DNA from: Chloroflexota bacterium | GTDB taxonomy: Bacteria > Chloroflexota > UBA11872 > UBA12225 | Assembly (NCBI GenBank): GCA_030447525.1 | Contig: JAUJOR010000004.1 | Location: forward strand, 193,499 to 257,498 | Direction: 5' to 3' | Length of the DNA stretch: 64,000 bases | Shown: in pieces, positions 1-8,932 of the stretch | How positions within the stretch are numbered: position 1 is the stretch's first letter | How the letters are laid out: every line of letters begins with the position of its first letter | The notes under the pieces: generated by a model | Database searches by the model: none | What the model was told of the DNA's origin: nothing | Seen by the model: the letters and a program-made list of their open reading frames with translations, nothing else | Translations under genes and position numbers: made by a program

Positions 1-48
1 TACCCCAGGAGCGGGGCGTATGGCGGCGCCCGGGCGGGCCGGGGCAAG

Positions 49-1002
49 ATGTGGAACCATGTCCTGCGTATGGGACGGGCGGGCGTTATCGCACGCTGGG
101 GTAGTGCCGCCGTAGCCGCGGGGTGCGTCGTGGGGGCAGGCCGGGCGCGGCGGGCCCTCTCGAGGGACGGGGCGGTAGCGGCCACGGCCGTGGGGGCGGC
201 CGTCCTGGCACGTGGGGGCATGGCGGGGGCAGCTGCCCTGGTCACCTTCTTCGTCACTTCCAGCGCCCTGACCCGCTTCAAGGGGGAGCTCAAGGCGCGG
301 CGGGGGGTGCTGGCCCAAGCCAAGGGGGGCGAGCGGGACGCCTGGCAGGTACTGGCCAACGGGGGGGTGGCGGCCCTGTGCCTGGGGGTCGCCGGGGGCC
401 GCGGCAGCGGCGGCTTCCTGGGTGCCCTGGCCACGGCCGGGGCGGACACCTGGGGGACAGAGCTGGGTCTCTTGGCGCGACGCGGGCCACGCTTGCTCAC
501 GACGCTGCGCCCCGTGCCCCCCGGCACCTCCGGAGGGGTGACGCCGGAGGGCACCCTGGCCTCGGTCGCGGGGGCGCTGACCGTCGGCGCGGCCTGGGGA
601 ACGGTGCGCCGGTTGCAGACGCGCCGGCCGGCGCGTGGCGCCGTGCTGCTGGCCGGCGTGGCCGGGACGCTGGGCGCTCTGGGGGACTCCCTTATCGGGG
701 CCACGGTGCAGGCGGGGTACTGGTGTCCCAGGTGCCACCAGCCGACGGAGGCGCCCGTCCACGGGCGGTGCGGGTACCCTGCCGAGCACGTCCGGGGGTG
801 GCGATGGATCACGAATGACGTGGTGAACGCCCTGGCCACCGGCGGGGGTGCGGTCGCCGGCGCCGCCCTGGGAGGGGCCCTGCTACGGGAGGGGCGAGCC
901 CCGATCAGCGGCCCCATCCGCCGAAGTCCACCGACCGTCCAGAGGAGGCGCGCGCCAGCTTGGGGGCAGGAGCGACATCCTGGGCCAGGCCGCGATCAAT
1001 AG
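49..1002 (+). CDS. DUF92 family integral membrane protein
   Basis: Polytopic membrane protein of the DUF92/TMEM19 family, whose plant member VTE6 is a phytyl-phosphate kinase; the bacterial substrate is unknown. Family hallmarks visible are FFVTSSALTRFKGELKA near residue 70, then GADTWGTELG, LRPVPPGTSGGVTPEG and a late Cys cluster (CPRCHQ...HGRC) before WITNDVVNAL. Several hydrophobic segments rich in Ala, Gly and Val follow family topology. The C-terminal 40 residues are Arg/Pro-rich and probably cytosolic. The ATG at 49 is the first usable start and gives a complete first membrane segment. The frame is open to the window edge, so an upstream start cannot be excluded. Confidence 0.85.
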   Translation: MWNHVLRMGRAGVIARWGSAAVAAGCVVGAGRARRALSRDGAVAATAVGAAVLARGGMAGAAALVTFFVTSSALTRFKGELKARRGVLAQAKGGERDAWQVLANGGVAALCLGVAGGRGSGGFLGALATAGADTWGTELGLLARRGPRLLTTLRPVPPGTSGGVTPEGTLASVAGALTVGAAWGTVRRLQTRRPARGAVLLAGVAGTLGALGDSLIGATVQAGYWCPRCHQPTEAPVHGRCGYPAEHVRGWRWITNDVVNALATGGGAVAGAALGGALLREGRAPISGPIRRSPPTVQRRRAPAWGQERHPGPGRDQ

Positions 1003-1067
1003 CGCAGGGGGCCGAGGTTCCTGCATACGCAGCTCAAACCGCCGGGGCTCACTCAAAGACCTGGGGC

Positions 1068-1865
1068 TTAATAGTAGATGGCCCGTCCGGCGCCACCGCC
1101 GGCGGCGATCACGTCGCCGTTGATGGCCACGGAACGTGGCGAGGCCAGAAAGGCCACGACGTAGGCCACTTCTTGCGCGGTGATCAGCCGGCCCACTGCA
1201 TTCGTCGCCATGCGTCGTTCCGCTTCGTCCGGGGCCATGCCCTGTGATGCCGCTCGCGCGGCGATGGCCGCGGGGGTTCGTTCGGTGCGCGTTGCGCCCG
1301 GATGCACCACCGTCACGTTGACGCCGTGCGGCCCCAGCTCCTCCGCCAGGTTCTTTGTCAAAGCGACGATGGCCGCGTTGCGCATGCTGGTAACAGTCGA
1401 ACCCGCGCTCCGGGCCGCCAGTCCACCGACATTGACGATGCGCCCCCAGCCGCGCTCGATCATGGCCGGCGACGCTTCCCGCGCGCAGCGTAGGTACCCC
1501 ATCACCTTGGTATTGACGTCCGGCCAGAAGTGCCCGTCCGTGATCGCCCCCAGCGGTGGCGGGGGCGCCTGGCCGCCTGGCTGAGCGGCGTTGTTCACCA
1601 GGATATCCAGGCGTCCCAGGGCCTGCGTCGCCCCGGCGACGAACGCCCGGACAGACTCGTCGCTCCCGGTATCCCCTACCAGAGGTACAATGCGCCGTCC
1701 TGTTTCCCGCGCCAGCTCTTCGGCCGTTGCTTCTAACGCCTCCCTCCCACGGGCGACGATAGTGACGTCCGCCCCCTCTCGCGCCAGCTCACGGGCAATG
1801 GCCTTGCCGATGCCGCGACTCCCGCCCGTGACTAGCGCCCCTTTCCCCGCCAGCTCGAGATCCAT
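1068..1865 (-). CDS. SDR-family protein lacking the catalytic residues
   Basis: A 265-residue Rossmann-fold protein of classical short-chain dehydrogenase length. The cofactor loop TGGSRGIG (residues 13-20) and the structural NNAA (91-94) are present, as is the VVHPG segment after the active site. The catalytic residues are not: the usual Ser after IVNV is Gly (147-148), and the YxxxK motif reads TSMRN (159-163), so both Tyr and Lys are missing. Normal SDR redox chemistry is therefore doubtful; it may be a binding or structural homologue, or use different chemistry. ATG start with a G-rich ribosome site (AGTGGGGGG) just upstream. Convergent with the DUF92 gene. Confidence 0.85.
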   Translation of the reverse strand: MDLELAGKGALVTGGSRGIGKAIARELAREGADVTIVARGREALEATAEELARETGRRIVPLVGDTGSDESVRAFVAGATQALGRLDILVNNAAQPGGQAPPPPLGAITDGHFWPDVNTKVMGYLRCAREASPAMIERGWGRIVNVGGLAARSAGSTVTSMRNAAIVALTKNLAEELGPHGVNVTVVHPGATRTERTPAAIAARAASQGMAPDEAERRMATNAVGRLITAQEVAYVVAFLASPRSVAINGDVIAAGGGAGRAIYY

Positions 1866-2165
1866 CCCCCCACTCCTTGGCCCTTAGTATCCCTTCTCTC
1901 CGCTCCTGTGGTGGCATAGGGACAGCTGTGCCGGAATGACACTCCCGGCAGCCCGGTAGTACCAGAGGACCGGCCACGGACGCCCCGGGACGACGGGGCA
2001 CGCTATGGGATAGTGGGCGGCATGTCGTCCGGGGGCGACGAGCCTGCGGGCAGGGTCATCCACGGAACGCCGACCCTGTGGGCAGGGTCATCCACGGAAC
2101 GCCAACCAGGAAGCAGGTGCCGAACGCCACGGCCAGTCCGGGCCAGGCAGGTCGATCTCCGGGGA
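1866..2165. other. Intergenic region with a 28-bp direct repeat
   Basis: No gene is supported in this 300-bp stretch. It contains the upstream region of the SDR gene and, at 2048-2107, a 28-bp sequence repeated once with a single mismatch. Short open frames here overlap on both strands and have no recognisable product. Confidence 0.5.
2048..2107. repeat. 28-bp direct repeat, two copies, period 32
   Basis: Copy 1 at 2048-2075 and copy 2 at 2080-2107 are identical except for one base (GCCGACC versus GCCAACC). Both lie outside genes. Confidence 0.9.
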
Positions 2166-2675
2166 TCAGTCGGCCGCGCCCGCCGGGCGCTCGATCTCCA
2201 CATCCCGGTTCTGACCTACCAGGTGGTTCCACAGCTCGTAGTCGGTATCGTGCTTCGAGACGTAGCGATTCCCAGGTCCCGCCTCGTGGCCCCCCAGGGC
2301 TTTGAACGGTCCCTGTTCCAGATTGTTCAGGTCGACGTAGGTGCTGCCTTGCTGCAGCCGCGTGCCGGGCTCCAGGACTGAGAGCCGGGCCAGCTCCGCA
2401 GGCCCCAGCATGGCCAACCGCTGATGCAGCTCCTTGTCGGCCGAGGCGGGGGTACTTTGATCCACGTGGCCCCCGAGCTGGGCGGCCGGGTCGGCCGTGG
2501 AGGGGGCGATGTCGGTAGCGAACTCGTCCTCCTGGGTCTGCTTCCCCTTTGGGTTGGTCAGCTCTTCACGGCGGACGTCGTGCGTCTGCGCGTGCCGCCC
2601 CTCCGGTCCGCCCTGATCGGAGAAGGGCTTGCGCCGGTCCCCCGGGCTCTGGTCGTGCTGGCCCCGCCTGGGCAT
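2166..2675 (-). CDS. Hydrophilic hypothetical protein
   Basis: A 169-residue protein that I do not recognise. It is strongly hydrophilic, without signal peptide or membrane segment. The first 80 residues are low in hydrophobics and rich in Gln, Asp, Gly, Arg and Thr, so probably disordered. The second half is more ordered: LHQRLAMLGPAELARLSVLE, then STYVDLNNLEQGPFKALGG and a charged tail around YVSKHDTDYELWNHLVGQ. The ATG at 2675 has GGGGAA about 5 nt upstream. Its composition differs from its neighbours but not enough to argue for transfer. Function unknown. Confidence 0.65.
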   Translation of the reverse strand: MPRRGQHDQSPGDRRKPFSDQGGPEGRHAQTHDVRREELTNPKGKQTQEDEFATDIAPSTADPAAQLGGHVDQSTPASADKELHQRLAMLGPAELARLSVLEPGTRLQQGSTYVDLNNLEQGPFKALGGHEAGPGNRYVSKHDTDYELWNHLVGQNRDVEIERPAGAAD

Positions 2676-2739
2676 GTGGCATTCCCCTTATCGGCGTGCT
2701 GGAGATGAAATTGTAAGGCCGCACGGTAGGTACGGCGAG

Positions 2740-4629
2740 TCAGGTGGTCGATTCTCGTTGCTGTGACAAGGCGCGGTCATCCGCCTCTCCTTGCCACAGG
2801 CGTCTCATCTCCGCGCTGCTGGCCAGCAGTCCCTCCAGGGTGCCTTTCGCCTCCACCTCACCGTCCTTGAGGACGACGATCTGGTCGGCCCGGCGCAGCG
2901 CCGGGCGGCGGTGGGAGACGGCCAGGACGGTGCGCTGCCCCGCGTCCGGGCTCCCGGGGGTGGCGTCCAGGAGCCGCGACCAGAGGGTCTGCTCGGTCTC
3001 CACGTCCAGGGCGCTGGAGAGATCGTCGAAGACGAGCAGCTCCGGATCGCGCACCAGCATGCGCGCGGCCGCGGCGCGCTGTAACTGACCGCCGGAGAGG
3101 CGCACGCCCCGTGGCCCAACCAGCGTGTCCAGTCCGGCGTCCAGGGCGGCCAGGTCGTGTTCCAGCACGCTCAGCCGGATGGCTTGTTGAAGTCGGGCCT
3201 GCCCCTCTGCCGTCTCCCCGGGGATGCCGAGGAGGATATTGTCCCGCAGCGTCTCGCTGAACAGGCGTGGCGCCTGCGGCGTGTAGGCGCAACGCGGTGG
3301 CACAAAGAAGGACGCCGCGTCGTCTACCGGCACGTCGTTCCACAAAATCCGGCCCTCGTCTCTGGGGAGCAGCCCGAGCAGGACGCGCAGCAGGGTGGTC
3401 TTGCCCGCCCCGACGCGCCCCGTGACCACGGTGAACGAGCCTCGTGGTAGGGCCAGGTCGATCCCCAGGATGCCCCGATCGGAGCCGGGGTAGCGTCCGC
3501 TCAGCCTGGCGACTTCGAGCCGCTCCAGGCGATGGCTGGCCGTCTTGGGGATGTAGGGTACGTCCGGCAGGGTGCCGTCGACGTAGATTGGCCCGTGCTC
3601 GACCAGCGTTTGTGGGGCGGCTCCCTTGAGCAGCTCGAGCATGCGCGTCAGCGAGACGCCGGCGCGCTTGTGCTGGGCAGCCATCTCGCCGAAGAACAGC
3701 ATGTACCCGGTCACCCGCGGCAGGTAGGCTACGAAGAGCGCCAGGTCGCCGACCGAGAACGTCCCCCGGCGCATCGACTGCGCTACCAGCAGCAGGATGA
3801 TCCCGGTGCCGACGTTGACCAGGTTCCAGCTGACCGAGCGCAATAGCTCGGCGAAGAGCGTGTCCTTGAGCGCGGCGCGGCGGCGCTGCTCGTTGAGGCG
3901 CTCGAACCGCCGCGTCACCGGACCCTCGGCGGAGCGCACCTTGATTGCCAGGATGGCGCCGAACATCTCGCCGATAAAGCCGGTCACGGCCCCGGTGGCT
4001 TCACGACTGGCCTTGCGGTAGCGCCGGATCCGCGCCCCCGCTCGATGGACGGTAAAGGCAATCACGACCAGCGGGGCCACCACCGCCAGCGTCAGGCCCG
4101 CGTCCACGCCGGCCATGATCCCCAGGGCGAAGACGAGGAAAAACAGCATCCCGCCGCCGTCGACCCAGTTCTCCAGGTAGCGCATCACCTCTTGCACGTC
4201 GTCGCGGAAGCGGCTGACGGCCTCTCCGGCCGAGTCGCGCAGCGCCTGCGTCCCCTGGCCGCGCACAATCCAATCCAGGAGGTTTCGGCGCAGCAAGGCC
4301 TCGCTGGTGAACGCCAGCGTCGACCAGACCCAGAAGCCGCTGACGAAGACCACCAGCCGGGAGACGTGAAAGGAGACCAGCAGGGCGATGGCCGTCCAGG
4401 CGTTCCAGCCCACCTCCGTCGGGCCGGCCAGGGCGTCGAAGTACATGCGGGTGAACAGGCCGGCCGCCACGGGTAAGCCATGCATCAGCCCCCACAGGAG
4501 GACGTTGGCGGCGTAGATTCGCGGCCGGTAGACGAGGATACGCCGGATCAGTTTCCAGCTGTCCCAGGTGCCCAGCAGGCGGGTGGGGATGCCAGTGGCG
4601 GTGGGGGACGTCGACGGGGGCAACGTCAT
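2740..4629 (-). CDS. ABC exporter half-transporter, degenerate-site subunit
   Basis: A 629-residue type IV ABC exporter: an N-terminal six-helix membrane domain (roughly 30-330) and a C-terminal nucleotide-binding domain. Walker A is GRVGAGKTT (about 404-412), the signature LSGGQ (about 509-513), Walker B LLVFDD (about 535) and the switch His in AVSHRR (about 573). The catalytic Glu after Walker B is Asp (FDD instead of LDE), as expected for the degenerate half of an asymmetric heterodimer such as BmrC or TM287. The start at 4629 is chosen because its ATG overlaps the stop of the upstream partner as ATGA; the longer open frame to 5037 is antisense-like low-complexity sequence. Likely exports a drug, lipid or peptide. 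Confidence 0.9.
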   Translation of the reverse strand: MTLPPSTSPTATGIPTRLLGTWDSWKLIRRILVYRPRIYAANVLLWGLMHGLPVAAGLFTRMYFDALAGPTEVGWNAWTAIALLVSFHVSRLVVFVSGFWVWSTLAFTSEALLRRNLLDWIVRGQGTQALRDSAGEAVSRFRDDVQEVMRYLENWVDGGGMLFFLVFALGIMAGVDAGLTLAVVAPLVVIAFTVHRAGARIRRYRKASREATGAVTGFIGEMFGAILAIKVRSAEGPVTRRFERLNEQRRRAALKDTLFAELLRSVSWNLVNVGTGIILLLVAQSMRRGTFSVGDLALFVAYLPRVTGYMLFFGEMAAQHKRAGVSLTRMLELLKGAAPQTLVEHGPIYVDGTLPDVPYIPKTASHRLERLEVARLSGRYPGSDRGILGIDLALPRGSFTVVTGRVGAGKTTLLRVLLGLLPRDEGRILWNDVPVDDAASFFVPPRCAYTPQAPRLFSETLRDNILLGIPGETAEGQARLQQAIRLSVLEHDLAALDAGLDTLVGPRGVRLSGGQLQRAAAARMLVRDPELLVFDDLSSALDVETEQTLWSRLLDATPGSPDAGQRTVLAVSHRRPALRRADQIVVLKDGEVEAKGTLEGLLASSAEMRRLWQGEADDRALSQQRESTT

Positions 4630-6626
4630 ACCAGGAGCTCCTGTGGCTCGTGCCTCTCGCCGTCCGCCCCCGCCTCCATGCCGGCCCGCATCAAGGCGGC
4701 GAAGCGGGAGTGGGGATCCTCCGCCAGGGCGGCGCGCCGGCCGTACTCGCGCACGCGCCCATCCTGGAGGATCACGATCTCGTCCGCCCGCTGCACCGTG
4801 GCCAGCCGATGGGCGATGATCACGCCGGTGCGCCCCCGCAGTAGCCGCCCCACGGCGCGCTCGATAAGCTGCTCGGTGGCCAGGTCGAGGCGCGAGGAGG
4901 CCTCGTCCAGGATGACCAGGGAAGGATCGCCCAGAAAGGCGCGCGTAAAGGCGAGCAGCTGAGCCTCGCCGCCGGACAACCCGTGGCCACCCGGTCCCAG
5001 GGCCGTGTCCAGGCCGTCCGGCAGGGCGCGCTGCCACTCCGTGAGGCCCAGCTCCTCCAGGACGCGCAGCACCTGCGCGTCCGAGACGGCGTCGTCGAAG
5101 AGCGTCAGGTTCTCGCGGACGGTGCCGCGGAAGAGCTGCACGTCCTGGGTGACCATGGTCACCCGCGCCCGGAGGTGCGCCAGGTGCAGCCGGCGCAGGT
5201 CTACGCCCGACAGGCGCACCGCCCCCGCCGTGGGGTCGTAGAGCCGGAACAGCAGGCGGGCGATGGTCGTCTTGCCGCTCCCGGTGCGCCCCAGCAGGCC
5301 CAGGACGTGACCGGGCTCCAGCCGGAAGGAGACATCTTGCAACACCGCGTCGCTCTCCAACACGGTGTCCAGGTGAGCCTCGGACGGCGCCCCATCAGAC
5401 GGCGCCCCATCGGGCGGCGCCAGAGGCCCGTCCTTGCCCCCTCGTCTCACCCCGGACTGCGTCACCCCGGACTGCGTCACCCCGGACTGCGTCACCCCGG
5501 CCTGGGCCACCCCGTGCGCCGGGGCCACCCCCTCCGCCACCACATCTGGGTAGTGGAAGGAGACGCCGTCGAACTCCACCGCCAGGGGCCCGGGGGGCAG
5601 GGTGGCGCCGGGACCGTCCAGGACGGTGTGACGGATGCGGTAGAGCTCCTGGACACGGGCGATACCGGCGCTGGCCTGCTGTAGGTCTTGCAGCTGGTTG
5701 GTCAGGCGCTCCAGAGGGCCGAGGAGCAGCTCGATGTACTGGAAGAAGAGGTACACCGTACCGAGAGTGATGGCCCCCAGCTGAAAGAGACGCGCCCCCA
5801 TGGCCAGCGCCAGGGCGTTGCCCAGGCCGAAGAGGCCCATGGTGATGGCCCACATCAGGGCCCGCAGCATCCAGGCCCGCCGCCCGCGGTGGAACAGCTC
5901 CGCCATCCGTTCGGAGAAGCGGCGCATGACGTACCCGCCGGCCCCGCTGGCGCGGACGTCGTCGATCCCGGAGAGGCGCTCTTCGAGAAAGCCGAAGAGG
6001 CGAGCGCTGGCCTCCCGCTCGGCGGCCGCCGCCGGGACGGCGAGGGCGCGGCTGCGGTTGAGCGCGAAAAAGACCACCAGGGCGAAGACCGCCAGCACCA
6101 GGCCGACGCGGGCGTCCTCCCGCGCCAGCATGACCAGCACCCCCACCATCAGCAGCACGCTCCCCAGCACGCGGATGACGAAGGCGGAAAAGAAGTTGGC
6201 CAGGGCGGTGACGTCGCCGTCGATGCGCTCGATCAGCTCGCCGGGAGTGCGGGCGTTGTGGAATCCCATGTCCAGCCGCACGCAGTGCATCGCCAGGTCG
6301 GCCCGTAGTCTGTTGGTCGCCAGCCAGCCCACGTCGTTGCCGACGTACGTGGCCAGGGCGGAGAGTAGCTGGTTGGCCAGCCCGGCGAGGAGAAACAGCA
6401 GGGCGGTGGTGGCCAGCACCCCGGTTGCTGCCCCCTCGGTCTCTGCGGACGCCCCGGCCGCCCCGGCCGCCAGGGCCGTGTCAATGAAGCGCCGCAGCAG
6501 CTGGGGGTTGACCAGCTGCAGTGCGGTGGTAGCCAGGAGGAGCAGGGCCAGTAGCGCCACCTTGCGCCACTGCCAGCGGAGGTGCGGGGCGAGCACCTCC
6601 CAGTACTGCCTTAGCGGGATGTTCAT
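4626..6626 (-). CDS. ABC exporter half-transporter, catalytic-site subunit
   Basis: A 666-residue partner of the downstream exporter gene, coupled to it by ATGA. The membrane domain begins at residue 20 ([26 protein letters not shown]) and is followed by the nucleotide-binding domain: Walker [10 protein letters not shown] (446-454), signature LSGGE (about 550), Walker B VILDEASS with the catalytic Glu intact (about 575), switch His in IIAHRLATV (about 606). Odd feature: about 65 extra residues (roughly 362-427) between the A-loop FHYPD and VLQDVSF. They contain pentapeptide repeats GVTQS (three to four times) and DGAPS (two). The gene lies behind a leader with a small ORF and an intrinsic terminator, suggesting attenuation control. 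Confidence 0.92.
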   Translation of the reverse strand: MNIPLRQYWEVLAPHLRWQWRKVALLALLLLATTALQLVNPQLLRRFIDTALAAGAAGASAETEGAATGVLATTALLFLLAGLANQLLSALATYVGNDVGWLATNRLRADLAMHCVRLDMGFHNARTPGELIERIDGDVTALANFFSAFVIRVLGSVLLMVGVLVMLAREDARVGLVLAVFALVVFFALNRSRALAVPAAAAEREASARLFGFLEERLSGIDDVRASGAGGYVMRRFSERMAELFHRGRRAWMLRALMWAITMGLFGLGNALALAMGARLFQLGAITLGTVYLFFQYIELLLGPLERLTNQLQDLQQASAGIARVQELYRIRHTVLDGPGATLPPGPLAVEFDGVSFHYPDVVAEGVAPAHGVAQAGVTQSGVTQSGVTQSGVRRGGKDGPLAPPDGAPSDGAPSEAHLDTVLESDAVLQDVSFRLEPGHVLGLLGRTGSGKTTIARLLFRLYDPTAGAVRLSGVDLRRLHLAHLRARVTMVTQDVQLFRGTVRENLTLFDDAVSDAQVLRVLEELGLTEWQRALPDGLDTALGPGGHGLSGGEAQLLAFTRAFLGDPSLVILDEASSRLDLATEQLIERAVGRLLRGRTGVIIAHRLATVQRADEIVILQDGRVREYGRRAALAEDPHSRFAALMRAGMEAGADGERHEPQELLV
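5395..5560 (-). repeat. 15-bp tandem repeats coding an NBD insertion
   Basis: Within the ABC exporter gene, a 15-bp unit (GTCACCCCGGACTGC on the + strand) repeats in tandem around 5455-5505 with a diverged fourth copy. A second 15-bp unit (GACGGCGCCCCATCA) repeats around 5385-5415. Both keep the reading frame and encode GVTQS and DGAPS pentapeptides. Confidence 0.85.
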
Positions 6627-6687
6627 CGGCTGTGTCTACTCGCCAACTCGTCTGGTGCGCTGCAGCGGCCCACAGCGTCGTGGACAA

Positions 6688-6719
6688 CAAAAAAACCGCG
6701 GGGCGTGGCGCGCCCGCGG
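6688..6719 (-). terminator. Intrinsic terminator in the exporter leader
   Basis: On the minus strand CCGCGGG (6719-6713) pairs with CCCGCGG (6702-6696), followed directly by seven T (6695-6689). It lies 62 bp before the exporter start codon and is the only hairpin with a long T run that I found in the window. Confidence 0.8.
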
Positions 6720-6752
6720 CCGAGTGGTGACACAGCAGGGTAGCGTGCTACC

Positions 6753-6812
6753 TCAGTCGGGGGCGCTCTTCTGGCCGGCTGTGCCGCCGGCGGGCTCTGC
6801 GTTGGTGCTCAT
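6753..6812 (-). CDS. Putative 19-residue leader peptide of the ABC exporter operon
   Basis: A short ORF, MSTNAEPAGGTAGQKSAPD, starting at 6812 and ending in TGA at 6753. A possible ribosome site (GAAGG) lies 4 nt before the ATG, and the intrinsic terminator begins about 35 nt after its stop. The position between a promoter-like TATACT (6915-6910) and the terminator is that of a leader peptide in translation-controlled attenuation. The known parallel is the bmrB leader of the heterodimeric exporter BmrCD in Bacillus. Sequence alone cannot show that it is translated. Confidence 0.4.
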   Translation of the reverse strand: MSTNAEPAGGTAGQKSAPD

Positions 6813-6909
6813 CTGACCTTCAACTGCCCCTTCAACTCCAGGGCGCTACGTGCCAGCGCGGCGCGAGAAACCATGGACACCCGTCATGTCCCACGGCGCG
6901 GGCCCGAGC

Positions 6910-6915
6910 AGTATA
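6910..6915 (-). promoter_or_regulatory. Candidate -10 box for the exporter leader
   Basis: TATACT on the minus strand, a near-consensus -10 hexamer in very GC-rich surroundings. No good -35 is seen. It would start a leader RNA of about 200 nt ending at the 6689-6719 terminator. Confidence 0.4.
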
Positions 6916-7084
6916 GGGCAGCGGGCGGGCGCGCCGCCAGGCGCCGCTCGGCGTCCTCAGGCCCCTCAGGTACGGCCGGGTTGATCCCCCACCGTCCGCG
7001 CGCCGTGCCGCGGCGTTCAGGGCGGCGCAGGATGTGAGCGCTCCCCACACCTTACCGGTACCTGGGAAACCCGATCCCAGCGGC

Positions 7085-7819
7085 TCACCCCGAGGTGATG
7101 GTCAGGTAATAGCGGACGATGCGGGGGTCATTGCGGAAGACGAGCCTGAAGGACGCCTGGCCTCCCGGGGGCAGATCGCCCGGGAGCGTCGTCACTTCCG
7201 TGGCCAGGGCGTTCCCGGCGGCGTCAAAGACGGTGCCGCTGACACGGACGGCGCGCGCCGCCGAGGAGGTAGCATTCCGCACCTCCCCGGTGACGGCGTA
7301 GGCTTCGCCCTGCGCGCTGGCACGATGGCTGACCAGGTCGAGACCACCTCCCCCGGGGGAGGCCTGGGTGGTGGCCGGCGGCGTGCCCGGAATGGTCGTC
7401 GCTCGGAGGACCGTGGCTCCTGGCGTGACGGTCGCTCGGAGGACTGTGGCGCTGGGAGTGGCAGCCTCGGGGGACGGGCTGCGGGCCACCGTGGCGCCTG
7501 GGGTGGACGGGCCCCCGGGGGTAGTCGGGCTCGCTGTCCGGTCGGCGGCGGGGAGAGCGGTGGTGGACGGCGTCCCGCCGGCACCGGGCGTGGGCGTCCC
7601 ACTCGTTCCCGGTGAGGGTACAGCGCTGTCCACGCCCAGGGGGGTGCGGCCGGCCAGGGGGGAAAGGGCCGGGGGCAGGGTCGGGGTGGGCGTGGCGGCG
7701 GCGGGGGCGGCCTGGCCGGGGACCTCGCAGGCCGCTACGGCCAGGGTGAGCAGGCCGGCGGCGAGCGCTCGCCCGGCTGCGCCCTGGATCTGAGTGGCGG
7801 AGGGATGGACGGCGGTCAT
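7085..7819 (-). CDS. Secreted lipoprotein with FxLYD-like domain
   Basis: A 244-residue predicted lipoprotein. The N-terminus has a hydrophobic stretch ending in the lipobox VAAC (Cys31). Residues 35-155 are a long Pro/Thr/Ala-rich linker, probably extracellular and disordered. The last 85 residues form a beta-rich domain (GEAYAVTGEVRNATSSAARA ... TVFDAAGNALATEV ... PPGGQASFRLVF), matching the FxLYD pattern of small secreted modules. Function is unknown; the linker suggests a domain held away from the membrane. It is divergent from the PfkB kinase gene, so the two probably share the 7820-7943 promoter region. Confidence 0.75.
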   Translation of the reverse strand: MTAVHPSATQIQGAAGRALAAGLLTLAVAACEVPGQAAPAAATPTPTLPPALSPLAGRTPLGVDSAVPSPGTSGTPTPGAGGTPSTTALPAADRTASPTTPGGPSTPGATVARSPSPEAATPSATVLRATVTPGATVLRATTIPGTPPATTQASPGGGGLDLVSHRASAQGEAYAVTGEVRNATSSAARAVRVSGTVFDAAGNALATEVTTLPGDLPPGGQASFRLVFRNDPRIVRYYLTITSG

Positions 7820-7943
7820 GCTGATGCGCCCCTTACCAGGGGTAAGAACGTACCGGCGCCCCCGGCGACAGCGGGCCCGCCTCGGCGCCGGCGACGCAGT
7901 CCAGGTAGATCGTCGCGGCCACGTCCTTTACCATGCGCCGCAG

Positions 7944-8813
7944 ATGAAGGCTGTCGTCGTCGGACACGTGACCAAAGACCTGATCCGGATCCCCGGCCGG
8001 CCGGACCGGGTCATGACCGGCGGCTCCGCCTTCTACGCCTCCATCGCGCTCCAGCGACTCGGTTTTTCGGTCACGGCGGTGACCAAGCTCGCCTCGGCCG
8101 ACGCGCCTCTGCTGGAGCCGATGCGCGCCGCCGGGATCGAGCTCGTCCTGCGCCCTTCCGCCACCACCACCGTGTTCGAGAACAGCTACGGTGGGGCGCA
8201 GCTCTCCGAGCGCAGGCAACGCGTCCCTTCAATTGCGGAGCCGTTCCTGGAATCAGACCTCAGCGGGCTCGCCGGAGACGTGCTCCATCTGGGCCCGCTC
8301 ACCGCCGACGAGATGGGACCGCTGATCTTCCAGGCGGCGCGCAACGTGGCGCTAAGGATCTCGTTCGATGCGCAAGGGGTCTTGCGTCGGGTAGTTGAAC
8401 AGGCGGTGGTCGCCACCCCGGTGCGCGACCTGGGGCGCTTGCTCCGTCACGTCGACGTGCTCAAGGTGGACGACGCGGAGGCGGCGGCGCTGGTGGGGGT
8501 GGACGATCCGGCCCGCGCCTCGGGAAGGCTGGCTGCGCTCGGCCCCAGCGAAGTCCTGGTGACCTTCGCCGATCGTGGGTCGTTGATCCGCAGCCAGCAC
8601 GGGGTGGCGCGCATCACCGCAATTCCGCCGCGCGAGCTGATCGACGCCACCGGCTGCGGCGATACCTATCTCGCCGGTTACACCGCCGCGCGCATGCGTG
8701 GGGAAGCGCCGGCCAGGGCGGCCCGCATTGCGGCCGCCGCGGCGAGCCTCAAGCTTGAACAGTACGGCCCGCTGCGGCTCGACTGGGACGCCGTGCTCTC
8801 CCGCGCCGGGTGA
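7944..8813 (+). CDS. PfkB/ribokinase-family sugar kinase
   Basis: A 289-residue ATP-dependent sugar or nucleoside kinase. The N-terminal MKAVVVGHVTKDLI strand and the GGSAFYASIALQRLG motif are typical of PfkB proteins, and the C-terminal signature DATGCGDTYLAGY (about 234-246) carries the catalytic Asp (about 240). The acceptor cannot be named. The open frame extends upstream to 7794, but the start at 7944 is chosen because homology begins there and the extra sequence overlaps the divergent lipoprotein gene. No operon partner on the same strand. Confidence 0.85.
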   Translation: MKAVVVGHVTKDLIRIPGRPDRVMTGGSAFYASIALQRLGFSVTAVTKLASADAPLLEPMRAAGIELVLRPSATTTVFENSYGGAQLSERRQRVPSIAEPFLESDLSGLAGDVLHLGPLTADEMGPLIFQAARNVALRISFDAQGVLRRVVEQAVVATPVRDLGRLLRHVDVLKVDDAEAAALVGVDDPARASGRLAALGPSEVLVTFADRGSLIRSQHGVARITAIPPRELIDATGCGDTYLAGYTAARMRGEAPARAARIAAAAASLKLEQYGPLRLDWDAVLSRAG

Positions 8814-8932
8814 TCGCTTTGCGGAACGAGCCCTGCCCGCCCTGCTGCCGCGCGGCACCATGGGGAGCCAGCCCCGCCGCCCGAGCGCCATTCGCTCTCC
8901 CGAGCCACCGGCCATCTCGACGTGCGGGCCGT

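Larger units (their letters stand above)
6627..7084 (-). other. Leader region of the ABC exporter operon
   Basis: Some 460 bp between the exporter start and the stop of the lipoprotein gene. It holds the candidate promoter, the 19-codon ORF and the intrinsic terminator described separately. I compared it with T-box leaders and found no convincing T-box motif. Confidence 0.5.

Noticed and set aside
4630..5037. N-terminal extension of the 629-residue ABC subunit to a 765-residue protein
   Set aside because: The extra sequence is Arg/Gly/Pro-rich, lies antisense-like over the partner gene's C-terminus, and a proper ATGA start exists at 4629.
6640..6760. T-box riboswitch before the ABC exporter
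   Set aside because: GGTAGCACGC before the terminator resembles a T-box only weakly, the conserved AGGGTGGNACCGCG is absent and no specifier stem was recognised.
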